This document shows positions 20,745 through 37,228 of a stretch of DNA of 64,000 nt, in pieces (within the stretch, counting starts at the first letter, position 1; the number at the start of each line of letters is the position of its first letter). Location of the stretch: assembly GCA_020809705.1 (NCBI GenBank), contig CP085833.1:1922001-1986000 (forward strand), read 5' to 3'. Source of the stretch: Calonectria ilicicola. Lineage: Eukaryota; Ascomycota; Sordariomycetes; Hypocreales; Nectriaceae. The notes below the pieces were generated by a model. It was not told the origin of the DNA and ran no database searches. It worked only from the letters and a program-made list of their open reading frames with translations. The position numbers and the translations under genes are program-made.

Positions 20745-23695
20745 GTTGGTGTGGTCTGCATTAATTCGGCAGAGCATCAACTACAGGGAGGTCGCGTCGA
20801 CACGACTGCCCAGCCGACCGCGACGGAGAGGGGGTTCGACATGTTATACAATCGCCGAGAAAATCTTGACCGGCATGGCCAAAATTCTGTTTCCCAACCG
20901 CGACGGCATGTCGAGACGCTGGCTGAGTTTGGTGGCGAGTGGCCCAACACCGTGTCTTCGGTGCTGCCGCTTGATCAATCCAGACGAAATGTGGCGCCCG
21001 ATGGAGGTCAAAGTGTAAGTCCAATCTAGGAGAGCTTCACGAACCAGCGGGGCATGGATGGAGCTGAAGCGCCAAGGACCCAGATCGCCCCTAGTAAATA
21101 AGCTCCCGAGGTAGTGGTCACGCTCCCTATGATGTCGAGATTCTAGGTTGCCTACATTCCGGAACAAGCATCGAACTTTTTGGAGGCAAAAGTCTATGCC
21201 ATTGGAAATTGAAATAACCTACGTCTTCTTACTACTTTCCTTAGATTGTCCCTGCTACGCAAGGCTTTATTAATGAGGCGCCATCCTGATGCCTCAGAAT
21301 GTTTCACTCACGAGTCATTGCCTGGCTAAAAAAGAACACAACGCACGTTTGCATATGCTGTGACTGGAATACAGGAAAACCTTTGAGAGCTGAGATTTAT
21401 CTGTGGCTCCGTCGGCTTGGTTGTCTGGTGCAGCTCCCCAGAAGAAGTTGGTCAGCATGCAGGCCGGATGACTCAAGGGGGGAGGCTGATTCAAAGAGAT
21501 GAAGAGGCATAAAAAAAATGAGCTATAGCTTTGCTCGTCATGAGTGTGCTCTGACGGCATGCGCCATAACCCCCATCCCTGTGGTAGCTGTATAAGCTTG
21601 AGCTATGACTACTGATGCTTGAAGCGAGCATTCTTTGGACCTGGCTAAGGGCTCTGCTCAACCAACCATGGAGAACGCCGACGGCCGCCCAGGGGAGCGG
21701 ATTCCAGCAAAAAGGTCCCGAAGAACCAGTGGTATGGAGTCAAAAATTTAAATCAGCGTCACAATTACAACCAGAATTGGGATGCATTGCGTGTTTGCAT
21801 GCCAGTGACGTCGCCCCGGCAATATCGCTATGATGCGCACTACGGCCGAGCGGCTGCAGCTGGACACGTCAAAGAGCCGCGAATTGTCTTGCGGATGTGA
21901 TTTATTCTAAGTGACTAAGGAAAATGTCTCGGCTAGATCTAGGACAATGTGTTTTTGCAGGGGAGAAAAAAAAAAAACTAGAATATGATTAGAATACAAC
22001 GCAAAGCACAACTTGTGGTCAACAACGCGTAATGATAGTGGCGATAGTCAAAAGGCGGCATATCTTGCCAGGGTTGCAATGTAACCATCGCGTTGGGCGA
22101 CATTCATTTAGAATATTCCGATTAGAATATGGCAGGTGGGACAGGGCTGGATCAACGCCTCGGATCAAGTCCCTGCCTGCTTTTTGGGGCAAGACGATAG
22201 TGGATGGCGGAGATCGCTTGCCGAAGAGTTGCCTCATCCCTGTATTTTCTCAGACACGTATTGTATGTGCATGGGGAGGGGGCCCTCCTTCAGTTCCACC
22301 GCGCAGCATTCCGCGCTGGTCGTTATTGGCATGGCATGGCACAGCCCCTGTTCTAGAAGAGACGGCGGTGACGGTGATAAACAATTGCGACCAAAACGGT
22401 GGCGTAGGCGGCGCCTTTTACGGAACAAAGCAATTGTTGGAGCAGGCCGTCATGGCTGCCATGTGGGCGAAGCCTCCAAAGCGCCGGTGGAGCTCAGATC
22501 AGGACGAAAACCCGGCTTGGCACGGAGATGAGACTTCTAGAACCCCCGGTCAAAGCCCGCCTGCAAGTGGAAGCCCTGCTGTAAGGCGGCGGCGGGCTTT
22601 GCTTTGTTATCGACGGCAATGCTTTGGGATTTGACTCTCGTTCCTGTCATCCCGCCCTCGCCCATCTTGCCATGGGTGGTGGAGCTGTCACTGTGGCGGG
22701 AGAGCGGAGGTGCCGGGGTCATATAAAACGCAGCGGAATCCTTCAGCAGCACCTCTCATTCATGCCAGCAATTCTCTCCCACTCGCGAGGCAGTGAACCT
22801 GCGCCCCCTCAAGTCCCTTAATTTTGCATTGGCCCCTTTACCGCCCCCAACCAATGGCCGATTCGCCGCAGTCACATGCAGTGCGCCGGGCCGATGCGGA
22901 CGCCGCACATGGCCGCGACGCAGATCCCAGGATATCGCGACCGGGGTTGAACAATATTTCCTGGGGTTGAGTTCTGAAAATCGTACCGAAGCCGATCGGG
23001 GGGCGACCTGACTAACTACAACCAGCCTTAATTGCCTGAATATATCACGGGGCCGAGGAACGAATCCGGTGCTTTGCGTGAACTGCTAATTGAACTTGTC
23101 AAAGTTGAGCCCTGTAAACCGAGTTGCCGTCATGCAGCCTCTGATTAAACACCATATCGTCTGATGTTCTTGTATGCGTGCCCCCTGATTATTCTTAGAA
23201 CCTATTGCCGAACTCTGCCATTATCCCCATGTCGACCTCCTTGTCGAGTACGTATGCCCAATCTTGTGGCCATCAAGCGCAAGCGAATCCTTCCCGATTC
23301 AATGCCCCCGCAGTCAAGAAATCTCTCAGGAAAGATCGGGTGCCCTGGCATTCTCAGTTGGCCCATGCACTTGAAGGCAGCCAAGCGACAGCATCCCCGT
23401 GGGTTTTTGGGCCCCTCCGAGAGGACATGCCTAGTGCGTCTCAGTTGGCAGTTAGCCCACCCCTTTGTGCAGGCGAGGATGCAGGCCGACGTCGTCGAGG
23501 GGAGGGGCCTCTCGGGCTGCACGGCGGACAATTAATTGACAGGGAACAGGGACTCAGTTGGGGATACAAACCGGTTCCTGTAAATAAATAGGATGGGATC
23601 GTCCGTGAGGAACTGCAGCTTTTGATCTGTTCATCTGCGCCTATATCCATCAATAGACTTTACGTGGGTCGGATCAATCACACGCACCACTCATA
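20745..23695. other. gene-poor intergenic region
   Basis: This 2.95-kb region lies between two divergently oriented genes, the CFEM receptor and the flavin oxidase. I see no domain, tRNA or repeat family. The longest open frame (200 codons, 22032-22634 plus) has a Trp/Arg/Pro/Gly-rich, non-protein-like composition. The last 60 nt lead into the oxidase gene and include a short pyrimidine-rich leader. Confidence 0.45.
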
Positions 23696-25554
23696 ATGAG
23701 GGCCACGAGCTTCTTGTCGCAGGCAATCCTGCCATTGATCGCCGCCACCGTGCCTTGCGAGGCCGCTTCAAACTCTTCCAGCTCTTCCAGCTGCCGGTGT
23801 CTCCCCGGTGACGATTGCTGGCCATCCACCTCCCTCTGGAACAAGCTCAATGAGACGGTAGATGGGCGTCTCATTGCCACTGTGCCTCTGGGCAAGCCGT
23901 GCCACGACCCCGACTATGATGCCGATGCTTGCGCTGAGCTCCAGACCGATTGGGAGCTTCCCCAGCTTCAGTAAGTTCCCCAAGCTGTTTGCGGGATTCC
24001 CCTCCGGTGGTGCCGGGACTTGGTGGCTTGTAACTAAAGCTAACTGTTGTGGCTTATAGCTTCAATTCGTCCTCGTCGGTGATGCAGGCTTACTTTGCCA
24101 ACCAAAGCTGCGATCCCTTTCTTGCGGAATCACGCCCTTGCGTCCTTGGAAACTACGTGTCGTATGCCATCAATGTTTCCACCGCTGCGCACGTCGTTGC
24201 CGCCGTCAAGTTTACCACCGAGAACAACATCCGCCTTGTCATCAGAAATACGGGCCATGAGTATGTACCAACCAATTGAATATGCCAGGCTGTTTCTAAT
24301 GCAATTGCTTTTAGTTATCTTGGCCGCTCCACCGGCGCTGGTGCCCTGGCTGTCTGGATGCACCACATGAAGGACGTTGAACTTACCAGTTGGTCTGACG
24401 ATGTGTACACCGGCCCCGCACTCAAGGTCGGAGCCGGTATCCAAGGTGCCGATGCAGTTGAAGCTGCCAACTCTTACGGACTGTCCGTCGTGTCTGGCGA
24501 ATGCCCCACGGTGGGACTCGCTGGATTCTCCCTGGGTGGCGGTCACTCGGCTTTGAGCACGAGCTTTGGGCTGGGTGCCGATCAGACCTTGGAGTTTGAG
24601 GTTGTCACTGCTTCTGGGGAGATTGTCACAGCATCTTCAACCGAGAACAGCGACCTTTACTGGGCACTCAGCGGTGGTGCCGCTGGCAACTTCGCAGTCG
24701 TTACGAGCATGACGATTCGAGCCCACTATGTTGGCGATGTTGGCGGCGCAACTCTCACCATTTCCGTCGCCGGCACCAACAAGACCAATTTTGACACTGC
24801 CGTCTCGCGCTTCCACGATCTGCTCCCAGCAATGATTGACCACGGCCCAACTGTCATCTACTACGTCACCGCCTCGGCGCTTGTCGTGAAGCCTATTACT
24901 CTTGTCAACTCTACTGGCGAATACGTGCGCGACACAGTTCTCGGGCCGTTCCTCAGCGTGCTTAGCGAGCTTGGCATCACTCCCAGCGCCTCGTATACAA
25001 CTCTCAACTACCGCGACCACTACGATGAATACATGGGCCCGCTTCCATACGGCCACATTGGTGCGTCATTGTACCAATACGGTGGTCGCTTGATTCCACG
25101 AACTGTTATTGAGGATGACAATGAGTCGTTCCAAAAGGTCATCCGCAATCTGACATCCAACGGTGTCATTGCAGTGGGATCCAGTGGCACATTCAAGCGC
25201 TACGAAGGAGTCAGCAACGCCGTCCACCCTGCGTGGAGAACGGCAATCATGTCGATGCAGCTGGCCACCATTTGGGACCCCACGGAGTGGGACGAGATGC
25301 TCGCTATCCAGAAGCGCATCACTTACGAATACGTCCCTCTCATCGAGTCGGTCACTCCCGGCAGCGGAGCATACATGAACGAGGCCGATTTCAACCAGCT
25401 CAACTGGCAGGAGACCTTCTACGGCGAGAACTGGGACCGACTCTTGTCCATCAAGAACACGTGGGACCCCAACTGCCACTTTTACAACCTGAAGGGCGTC
25501 GGAAGCGAAGTTTGGGACGTCGCTGCGGATGGACGCATGTGCAAAACTGCCTAA
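23696..25554 (+). CDS. secreted BBE-type FAD-linked oxidoreductase
   Basis: Exons 23696-23970, 24060-24260 and 24315-25554 encode 571 aa. Residues 1-23 form a signal peptide, followed by a Ser-rich segment and a cysteine pair (CRCLPGDDCWP). The FAD_binding_4/PCMH fold includes RNTGHDYLGRSTGAG, where H158 is the likely 8-alpha flavin link. SGECPTVGLAGFSLGGGHS supplies C222, the expected 6-S link, so bicovalent flavin is likely. The C-terminal BBE element NWQETFYGENWDRLLSIKN is intact. Such oxidases act on alcohols, sugars or alkaloid-like substrates; the substrate here is unknown. The splice joining GA|TTAT recreates the GHDYLGR motif, which supports the model. The next two genes (nitrilase-like hydrolase, ABC transporter) run the same way. 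Confidence 0.93.
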
Positions 25555-25972
25555 ACGTTTGATGAAGTATGTTTTCTGACACGCGTGTAATATACATTCT
25601 TCTTGCATTGTCTATAGTTAGCATTTAGAGGCCTTCTTGATAGTACATTGTAATGATAAAGCGCCATATGAAAGATGAACCCGCCAAGTGCTCCTGTTGA
25701 TGCCAGAATGTGACGATTTTAGGGAGCAGGGCAACCGCTGCGACTTTGCAGGCTCTTGCATGCTGCCAACAAAACTAAAGACGAGAGAGTTGATAGTCAG
25801 CTATGGGGCGCCAAACAATTGGTGCTGCGTGTCTGTTATACCCGTACGCCCTTAGTTCAGTGGCAAGCCCACTTCTCGCCTCAGCTCCCCACTTCTCGTG
25901 CGCATCGCGAGGCATTTGAGCCGCAGGACCATCCTTTCTGAATCTGCACAAATCCGCATAAAATTGTCGATA
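25555..25972. other. short intergenic region
   Basis: This 418-nt stretch lies between the oxidase stop and the hydrolase start. It holds the 3' end of one gene and the promoter of the next. No recognisable motif was found. Confidence 0.4.
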
Positions 25973-27022
25973 ATGGCGCCCGTCTATAACATTGCGTTGA
26001 TTCAATTTGACCCCAAAGTGAGCCGCCCCACGATGCTCTCCCGTTGCTATCCCGCACCACCTCGCATGTCAGCGCCCCTTGGGAGTCTGTCTGGCCGAGG
26101 GTTGGTTTACTTACTAATTGCTTCTCGACTAGCCCGTGGCCGTCGCGGATAATTTTGCGACTGCAGAAAAGCATATCAGAGAGGCAGCAGCCAAGGGCGC
26201 TGACATTGCCATCTTGCCCGAATTCCACCTGACATCATGGGTCCCTGACCACGCCGAATTCCTCTCTGCGACCCGCGACTCCGCAGCGCCGTACCTGGCC
26301 AAGTATCAGGCGCTTGCACGCGAGCTCAACATTAATATTGTGCCTGGAACCATCTGCGAGGCCCACGCTGTGGGGGAGGGTGAGGAATTGCGAAACATGG
26401 CCTATTTCCTCGCTGCTGGCACAGGAGAAATCTGCGGCTCGTATCAAAAGAAGAACTTGTGGCATCCCGAGGTGGCTATCTTCCCTGCTCATAAAGCAGC
26501 CTGCCAAGGACATCAGAGCTAATGTGTTGCTGTTAGCGCCCGCACCTCACCTCTTCGGGCCACTCACCCCATGTTGCATTCGACACCCCTCTCACGCATG
26601 CCGACGGCCGGCCAGTGCGCGCTGGGATGCTCATCTGCTGGGATTTGGCCTTCCCGGAGCCCTTTAGAGCCCTGATCGCCGACGGCGCCGATCTGATAAT
26701 CATTCCCTCGTGGTGGTACATGACAGACGTGGATGCCAATTGCCAAGCCCTGAACCCAGACTCGGAGCGGCTCTTTCTTGAGACATCCACAACACTGCGC
26801 GCGTTCGAGAACACGGCGGCTGTTGCGTTTTGCAACGCGGGCGGGCTGAGCTGCGTGGCCATGCCTATTCAGGGAGCCCTGGGGCGCATCGGGGTTGGCG
26901 AAGAGAAGCTGGAGATTGTTCCAGTTGACCTGGATGTTTTACGGATCGCTGAGGAGAACTACAAGATTAGGCAGGATATGCAAGGCGAGGAGTGGCACTA
27001 CAGGCATACTCTGCAGAGGTAG
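25973..27022 (+). CDS. carbon-nitrogen hydrolase (nitrilase superfamily)
   Basis: Exons 25973-26017, 26133-26471 and 26537-27022 encode 289 aa, typical of single-domain amidases of this superfamily. The catalytic triad is visible: E45 in AILPEFHLTSW, K121 in SYQKKNLWHPE and C162 in MLICWDLAFPEPFR. The last exon also has IIIPSWWYMT and the FLETSTTLRAFENTAAVAFCN segment typical of the fold. The first exon is only 15 codons (MAPVYNIALIQFDPK), and its end carries a gtgagc donor. The protein probably cleaves a non-peptide C-N bond in the cytosol; whether it is an amidase, an N-carbamoyl hydrolase or another class cannot be told from the sequence. Confidence 0.92.
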
Positions 27023-27684
27023 AATGGGATACAGGCCATGTCCCCATCAATGCAGTTAGAGAATATTGATGATATTAGGCATTCTTTACATGAAAAACTA
27101 CACGCATTCAGCGACCGGACTGGACCCATGCCCGTGGCAGAATTGCTGGCGATGATCCCTTCACCGCGTAAATTTAGTGGTGGATCTGTGGGGGTCATTG
27201 CAGCTGTCTTCCAGGGGCCGAGAGCCCATCAACACGCATAAAACTGAAGCCGTCAACGATGGCTGCGCACCGTGCATAACTGTCAGTTATCAGATTCGAA
27301 AATGTGTATCTGATTTGATCCATAAGGGAATTACCCCTGCTCGATCGCAAAAAGGAAAACATAAAAAATAAAAATGATGGATTATCTGCGTGTTGGTTCG
27401 TCGCGCTTCTTCTCTACCCAGCAGGGACATGGATTCTTTTTCACTGTTCGTGAATTGACATCTGACTTGCCCCTGAGTTGCAGTCGCGCTACCTCTAGCC
27501 TCTCACACTATCAACATGCAACAATCCCACCACTATGGGGGCACTTGAGAGATCGAGCCATGAGGCAATTTCGCTGCCAATATACCCACATATGTACCCC
27601 GCAGCTAAATCTTAAATAAACGTTGGGATGCCCCGTTGTTTCCGCCCTGTTGCATGTGTCGTAAACGGGCCTGCCCATTGCAAC
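27023..27684. other. intergenic, promoter of the ABC transporter
   Basis: This 662-nt stretch lies between the hydrolase stop and the transporter start. It has an A-rich block near 27350-27372 and no recognised gene. The transporter reading frame extends up to 27628, but the ATG at 27685 fits an N-terminal TMD0 start better. Confidence 0.45.
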
Positions 27685-32686
<5,002 letters not shown>

Positions 32687-33864
32687 TTAAATCTGGACTC
32701 TTGTAGATAGAAAATAGTATAAAACTAATTCACTTGAGCTAGGGTCGAGATTTATGACCAAGGGAAATGGTAATGCTAATGTCTATAATGTGTCATTGGG
32801 TTCACTTGGGATGATTTTCATCACTTCGTCAATATTTATCTAGTTTGCTCTCAAGACCCATAATTTTCTAAATATGGGACACTTATTGACAGGTAAAATA
32901 AGCTAGTGGCAAGTTAAAAAAAAATGACTGTTGCAAAGGGACAGGGGCCAGTGTACAGCAAGGGCTGGTCGGCCGAGACAACGGAGGGGAGAGTTCAAGC
33001 ACGTAGGGCCGTGGCGGCAGGCTGAGTAGGGGCAGTTCTAAAATCGATTGATTTTAGAGTCTGGCGCGTCTTTTAGTGGATTCTGGTCGGCCAAGAGTTG
33101 TCATGAATCAAAGCCGATTTGTCAATAGCAACAACCAACACCAAAACGGCCTGATTCCCTGCCTTTATCAATTTCCAATGAGGATATGCAATGATTACGT
33201 TGTACCTCAATAAGGTGATATAAAACCCGAAATATCCCACAGTCCAATTCGGTGGTGGGTTGAAATTCTGGCATCAAAGACTAGAATACCTGGTGGTCGA
33301 GTACGAATTGCGGGAATCAACAACGCAGAGCACAACCCCAACGCCATATGCACACTTAAACCATGTTTCCCAATTTTACGCTCCTCAACTTCCCCTCATC
33401 AAATCAGAAAATAGAGAAAGAAAATGTGCACGCCCAAATGCCACGTCTCTCACCATCCTCGGCCCATTTCACCTGCGCCAACATGATCTCACCGGCGGAC
33501 TCTTGCCTGTCTTGTCTGGAGTCCATGCGGCTCTGCATGATTCCCATAGTCTATCCTCATTTCGATCTAGGAATAATCCACAGTCCCTAAAGGTTGCAGT
33601 CCATTGACCAATTATTTCCCAGGGAATGTCATCACGCTCGATAAAAGCTGGGGTTGTAATACCTTGATGGCTCCGGCGCAAACACCTTGATGTCCAAGCT
33701 GACATGTGAACTCCGTGTTAGTGAATCGCGTATTTGAAGAGTATATGAACGCGCCGCTGTCGCCGGTAATTTCACACGATGAATCTCTGCATCCGCAGTC
33801 TTCTGCCTCTTCTCTTACTCTCTTCTCCCCTCCTCTCCCTTTCACCTTTTTCCCCGATTCAAAA
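32687..33864. other. intergenic, leader of the CobW-type gene
   Basis: This is 1.2 kb between the ABC transporter and the CobW-type GTPase. It includes AT-rich 3' sequence just after the transporter. A pyrimidine-rich leader (tcttctgcctcttctctta and following, about 33798-33855) sits directly before the GTPase start and is typical of fungal 5' leaders. No other gene was seen. Confidence 0.45.
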
Positions 33865-36015
33865 ATGGGCAAAATTCGATCAAAAGGAAGCGCCAAGAAA
33901 AAGGCACAGACAAAGCCTGTTACTCCTCCAAAGGCATTACCAGTCACTCTCTTGTCTGGGTTTCTTGTAAGATAACTCGTTGTTTGAGTATGCGTGTACT
34001 CTGTACTGTGCTTACCAACTAGTAGGGATCTGGAAAGACAACCCTCCTCCAGCACATCCTCCGAACCGAGCATGGACTTCGTATCGCCGTTGTTGTCAAT
34101 GACATTGGGGCGTAAGTCTGATCGCTCTGATCTACCTGTCATCCATTTGTCACTAATAATCCAATTAGAATCAACGTTGATGCTTCGTTAATTAAAAAGA
34201 CACATACCCTCAAGAAGACCGAAGAAAAGGTCATCGCTCTTCAAAACGGATGCATCTGCTGTACTCTCAGAGGTGATTTGCTCGAGGAGCTTGTCCGCAT
34301 CGCACAGCTCCAGGAGTTTGACTACATTCTCATTGAGAGTAGTGGAATTAGTGAGCCTGAACAAGTCGCTGAGACATTTGATTCTCGTCTCGCGGAGCAG
34401 ATGGACGCTATGGGCTCTCTTGATGGAGCACCCGGTCTAGATGAGGACATGCTCAAAGTGCTCAAGCAACTGTATGTACCTATTCGCATTGCACTTCACC
34501 AAGAAATGCTGACTTTGCTATAGCAAAAAGGCTGGTGGTTTGGAAAAGTTTGCTCGCCTAGACACTACCGTCACCGTCATCGATGCATTTACTATGCTTC
34601 ATGACTTTGACACTGGTGATCTCATTTCGGCCCGGCGTGATGATGTTACCCCAGAAGACGAGCGCACCGTTTCAGACCTCATGGTTGACCAAATTGAGTT
34701 TGCCGATGTCATTATCTTGAACAAGGTTGATATGGTAAAGCGCCACTCCCATGCAGCTTGATGTCTTCTAACAATACTTTCAATAGGTCAGCAAGAAAAC
34801 AAGACCTCGGTTGCTTGAGTTGATTAAGCAACTCAACCACCGCGCTAAGATTATCGAATCTAACTATGGCAAGATTGATGTCAAAGAAATCGTCAATAGT
34901 GGTTTATTTAACCTCCAAGTTGCCCAGTCTGGGTATGGTTGGCTCCAAGATCTGCATGCCATGACCGTTCGAGAAGTATGCAATCCAATTCTCCCACTTG
35001 ACGGCTCATCGTGGTTGAGTGAATCTTTTGTCGAGTTGGATAACTAACTCTCACATAGGTCAATGGCAAAAATGTCATCACTCCTAAACCGGAGACTGAA
35101 GAGTACAATGTCAGAAGTTTCATCTACAGCCGTCACCGTCCTTTCCACCCTCGACGCCTATGGGCCTTGGTATATGACAAGTTTATTCTACAACTTGAAC
35201 ATCCGGACGATGAGGAAGAGAGTGAAGAGGACGAAGAAGAAACAGAAGAAGACCTTGAGATGGTTGACTATGAGGATGCGGAGTCCGTTGGAGACAGTGA
35301 TGAGCAGAAGAGCGAAAAGAGTTCTTCTCTTGGAAAGCGTTCAGCTCCGTCCTCTCCCCAAAGCGCACACTCAACAGTCCAAACCGTGCCATCTCCTTCA
35401 GGTTCACCCAGCAAGAAGGCCAGGACTGAACCTTTTGATGAGGATGAAAAGATGCACGAGACTGAAGATTTGTTCACGCCTTCAAATGAGGAAATTCTAG
35501 AAAATAAGCGCAAGCATCCAGTTCTTGGCCGACTCTTCCGGTCCAAGGGCGAATTCTTTCTGGCGACACGACCGCAACGCGCCGGCGATTGGTCCCAGGC
35601 TGGCGCCATGTTGACCATGACAGGCGGCCGTCCTTGGTTTTGCACTCTGCCTGAGGAAGAGTACACGACTGGGGATGATGAAGTCGACAAGCTTGTACAG
35701 CATGACATCAAGAAGGGTGGTGAGTGGGGCGATCGTCGCCAAGAGCTAGTCTTTATTGGGGAGAAGTTGAATCACCAAGCCATCGAGGTTCTTCTTGACG
35801 AGTGTCTCCTGACAGACGCGGAGTATGCGCAATGGCAGGATACTATGCGCAACGACAAGCTGAGTGATGGCGAGAAGCGAGAGGCGCTAGAAGAGTTGTT
35901 CGAAGATGGCTTTCCCGACTGGCCCGAGGACGATGAGGAGGATCATGAGGGCCACGATCACCCACACCCCTCGGGACTAAGATCCATTAAGCAACACTTG
36001 GAAGAGGTTTCTTGA
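33865..36015 (+). CDS. CobW/COG0523-family GTPase, putative metal chaperone
   Basis: Six exons, 33865-33966, 34026-34111, 34169-34471, 34524-34734, 34787-34975 and 35059-36015, encode 615 aa. The P-loop GSGKTTLL (residues 35-42) follows the first intron. Next come VVVNDIGA, the metal-binding CICC motif (near residue 91) and ESSGISEPEQV, then the NKVDM base-recognition motif. The CobW C-terminal domain begins at RHRPFHPRRLW and resumes at LGRLFRSKGEFFLATRP. Between the two parts lies an acidic, Ser-rich insertion of about 110 residues (HPDDEEESEEDEEETEEDLE onward). The C-terminus is His-rich (DHEGHDHPHP), which suits zinc or another metal. The family delivers metals, often zinc, to client enzymes using GTP. 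The client is unknown. Confidence 0.93.
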
Positions 36016-36571
36016 AAAATAAAAGGTTGCAAAAATGAATATTTAAAATTAGAAAAGGAAACAAAATAATTTTTTAAAGAAATGAAAGGCCCAAGATGTT
36101 TCTATAGGGAGGGTTGAGGTGATAAATCGTAAGATTGACCTGTCTTGCGAGATAAGGGAGGCAGATGGCGGGAGCTGGATCGCGGGACAAAAAACAAATC
36201 CTGAGTAGTCAGTGAGATAAGATGGATTTTCTCTAGTTGCGAAATTTCAAAAGCATACTCCAGGTTCATTTGAAATTCAAGCCAGCCTCCATGTTCCAAC
36301 CTGTTTTATGCTACCAAATAAAATGCGCCCTTGTGTGAATAGCTGGATATTATTGTCCATCGCCCATTGCCATGAAAGCTGCGTTGACAGACTCTCGCCT
36401 GACAAAAGATAGAACGATATGGTCTTGCCCTAGAGAGATGCTGCCTCTGGCCCAGGCCTGCACCAGCTCCCTGGCCTGCCATACGGCTGTGTGTTTGTTG
36501 TACTTGTGTATTTTGGCGGTGCACGCGCGTCGCATTTCGGTCCTGAGAAGCCCCAACCAGTCGACACCGTC
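36016..36571. other. convergent intergenic region
   Basis: This 556-nt stretch lies between the 3' end of the CobW gene and the 3' end of the hypothetical gene on the other strand. The first 100 nt are A-rich (aaaataatttttt, about 36063) and suit a polyadenylation region. No gene was seen. Confidence 0.45.
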
Positions 36572-37228
36572 CTATCGAATGTCGTCTCGTTCCATGGGGC
36601 AAAAGAACTCGCATTGTTCGCTGGTGGGTTCGTTGAGGCAGAAGCCAATCTCAAGCGTGGCGGGCCGGCTTCTGTACGTAGCCATGGCGTAGACATTGGC
36701 TTTGCAGGTCGGGGCGGCAGCACAGGATTTCGCGCCACCATGGCTGCTGGGTTGGCCTGAGACAGCGAGGTCGCGTTAGTCACCACAGTGCTGAAAAACT
36801 ACGCCAGAAAACTCACTGCAAACGTTGCCAACACTGATGTATTCACGAAGCACAAAGTCCATAATAGGCTTCTCGGGGGCCTCGCTGTCGCCTGCCCAGT
36901 CTTTGAATACGGCATCCAAAAAGCCCTCCATGGTCTCCCGAGTGGATGTCAGCGTCGCAGTGGGATCGGTGGCAACGGCACAGGCGTGCAGAATCTCGAA
37001 GCAGCGCTTCAGCTCAACCTCGTCTAAGTCGTCAGCGCTATTAATGGAGCGCGGGCCTCGAATGAAAGCATCGCCATTTTCCAGTGCTGCAAAAACGCGG
37101 TCGCGCAACCGTTTGCTGGATCGTGGCGGCGGCGAAGGGCTGTGACTTCCGATCAGTATGGGATCTCTAGATCTCTCTCGTTTGACGTGGCGAGGCATGA
37201 GCGCCGAATTGGGGGTTGTGGTTTGCAT
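36572..37228 (-). CDS. hypothetical protein, two exons
   Basis: Proposed exons are 37228-36817 and 36756-36572, giving 198 aa. I do not recognise the family. The N-terminus is basic and Ser/Pro-rich (KRERSRDPILIGSHSPSPPP, then RSSKRLRDR), suggesting a nuclear protein. A helical, acidic middle follows (NSADDLDEVELKRCFEILHA). Exon 2 is cysteine-containing (HGGAKSCAAAPTCKANVYAM, later QCEFFCPMERDD). The donor is a consensus gtgagt and the acceptor tctcag, with TGACTAAC-like branch sequence between them, and the phase is consistent. The start at 37228 is the first ATG giving this composition; an upstream in-frame ATG exists at 37348. Confidence rests on splice and frame logic, not homology. Confidence 0.55.

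Noticed and set aside
22032..22634. 200-codon plus-strand open frame between receptor and oxidase genes
   Set aside because: The composition is rich in Trp, Arg, Gly and Pro, with no domain, signal peptide or splice context. It resembles chance reading.
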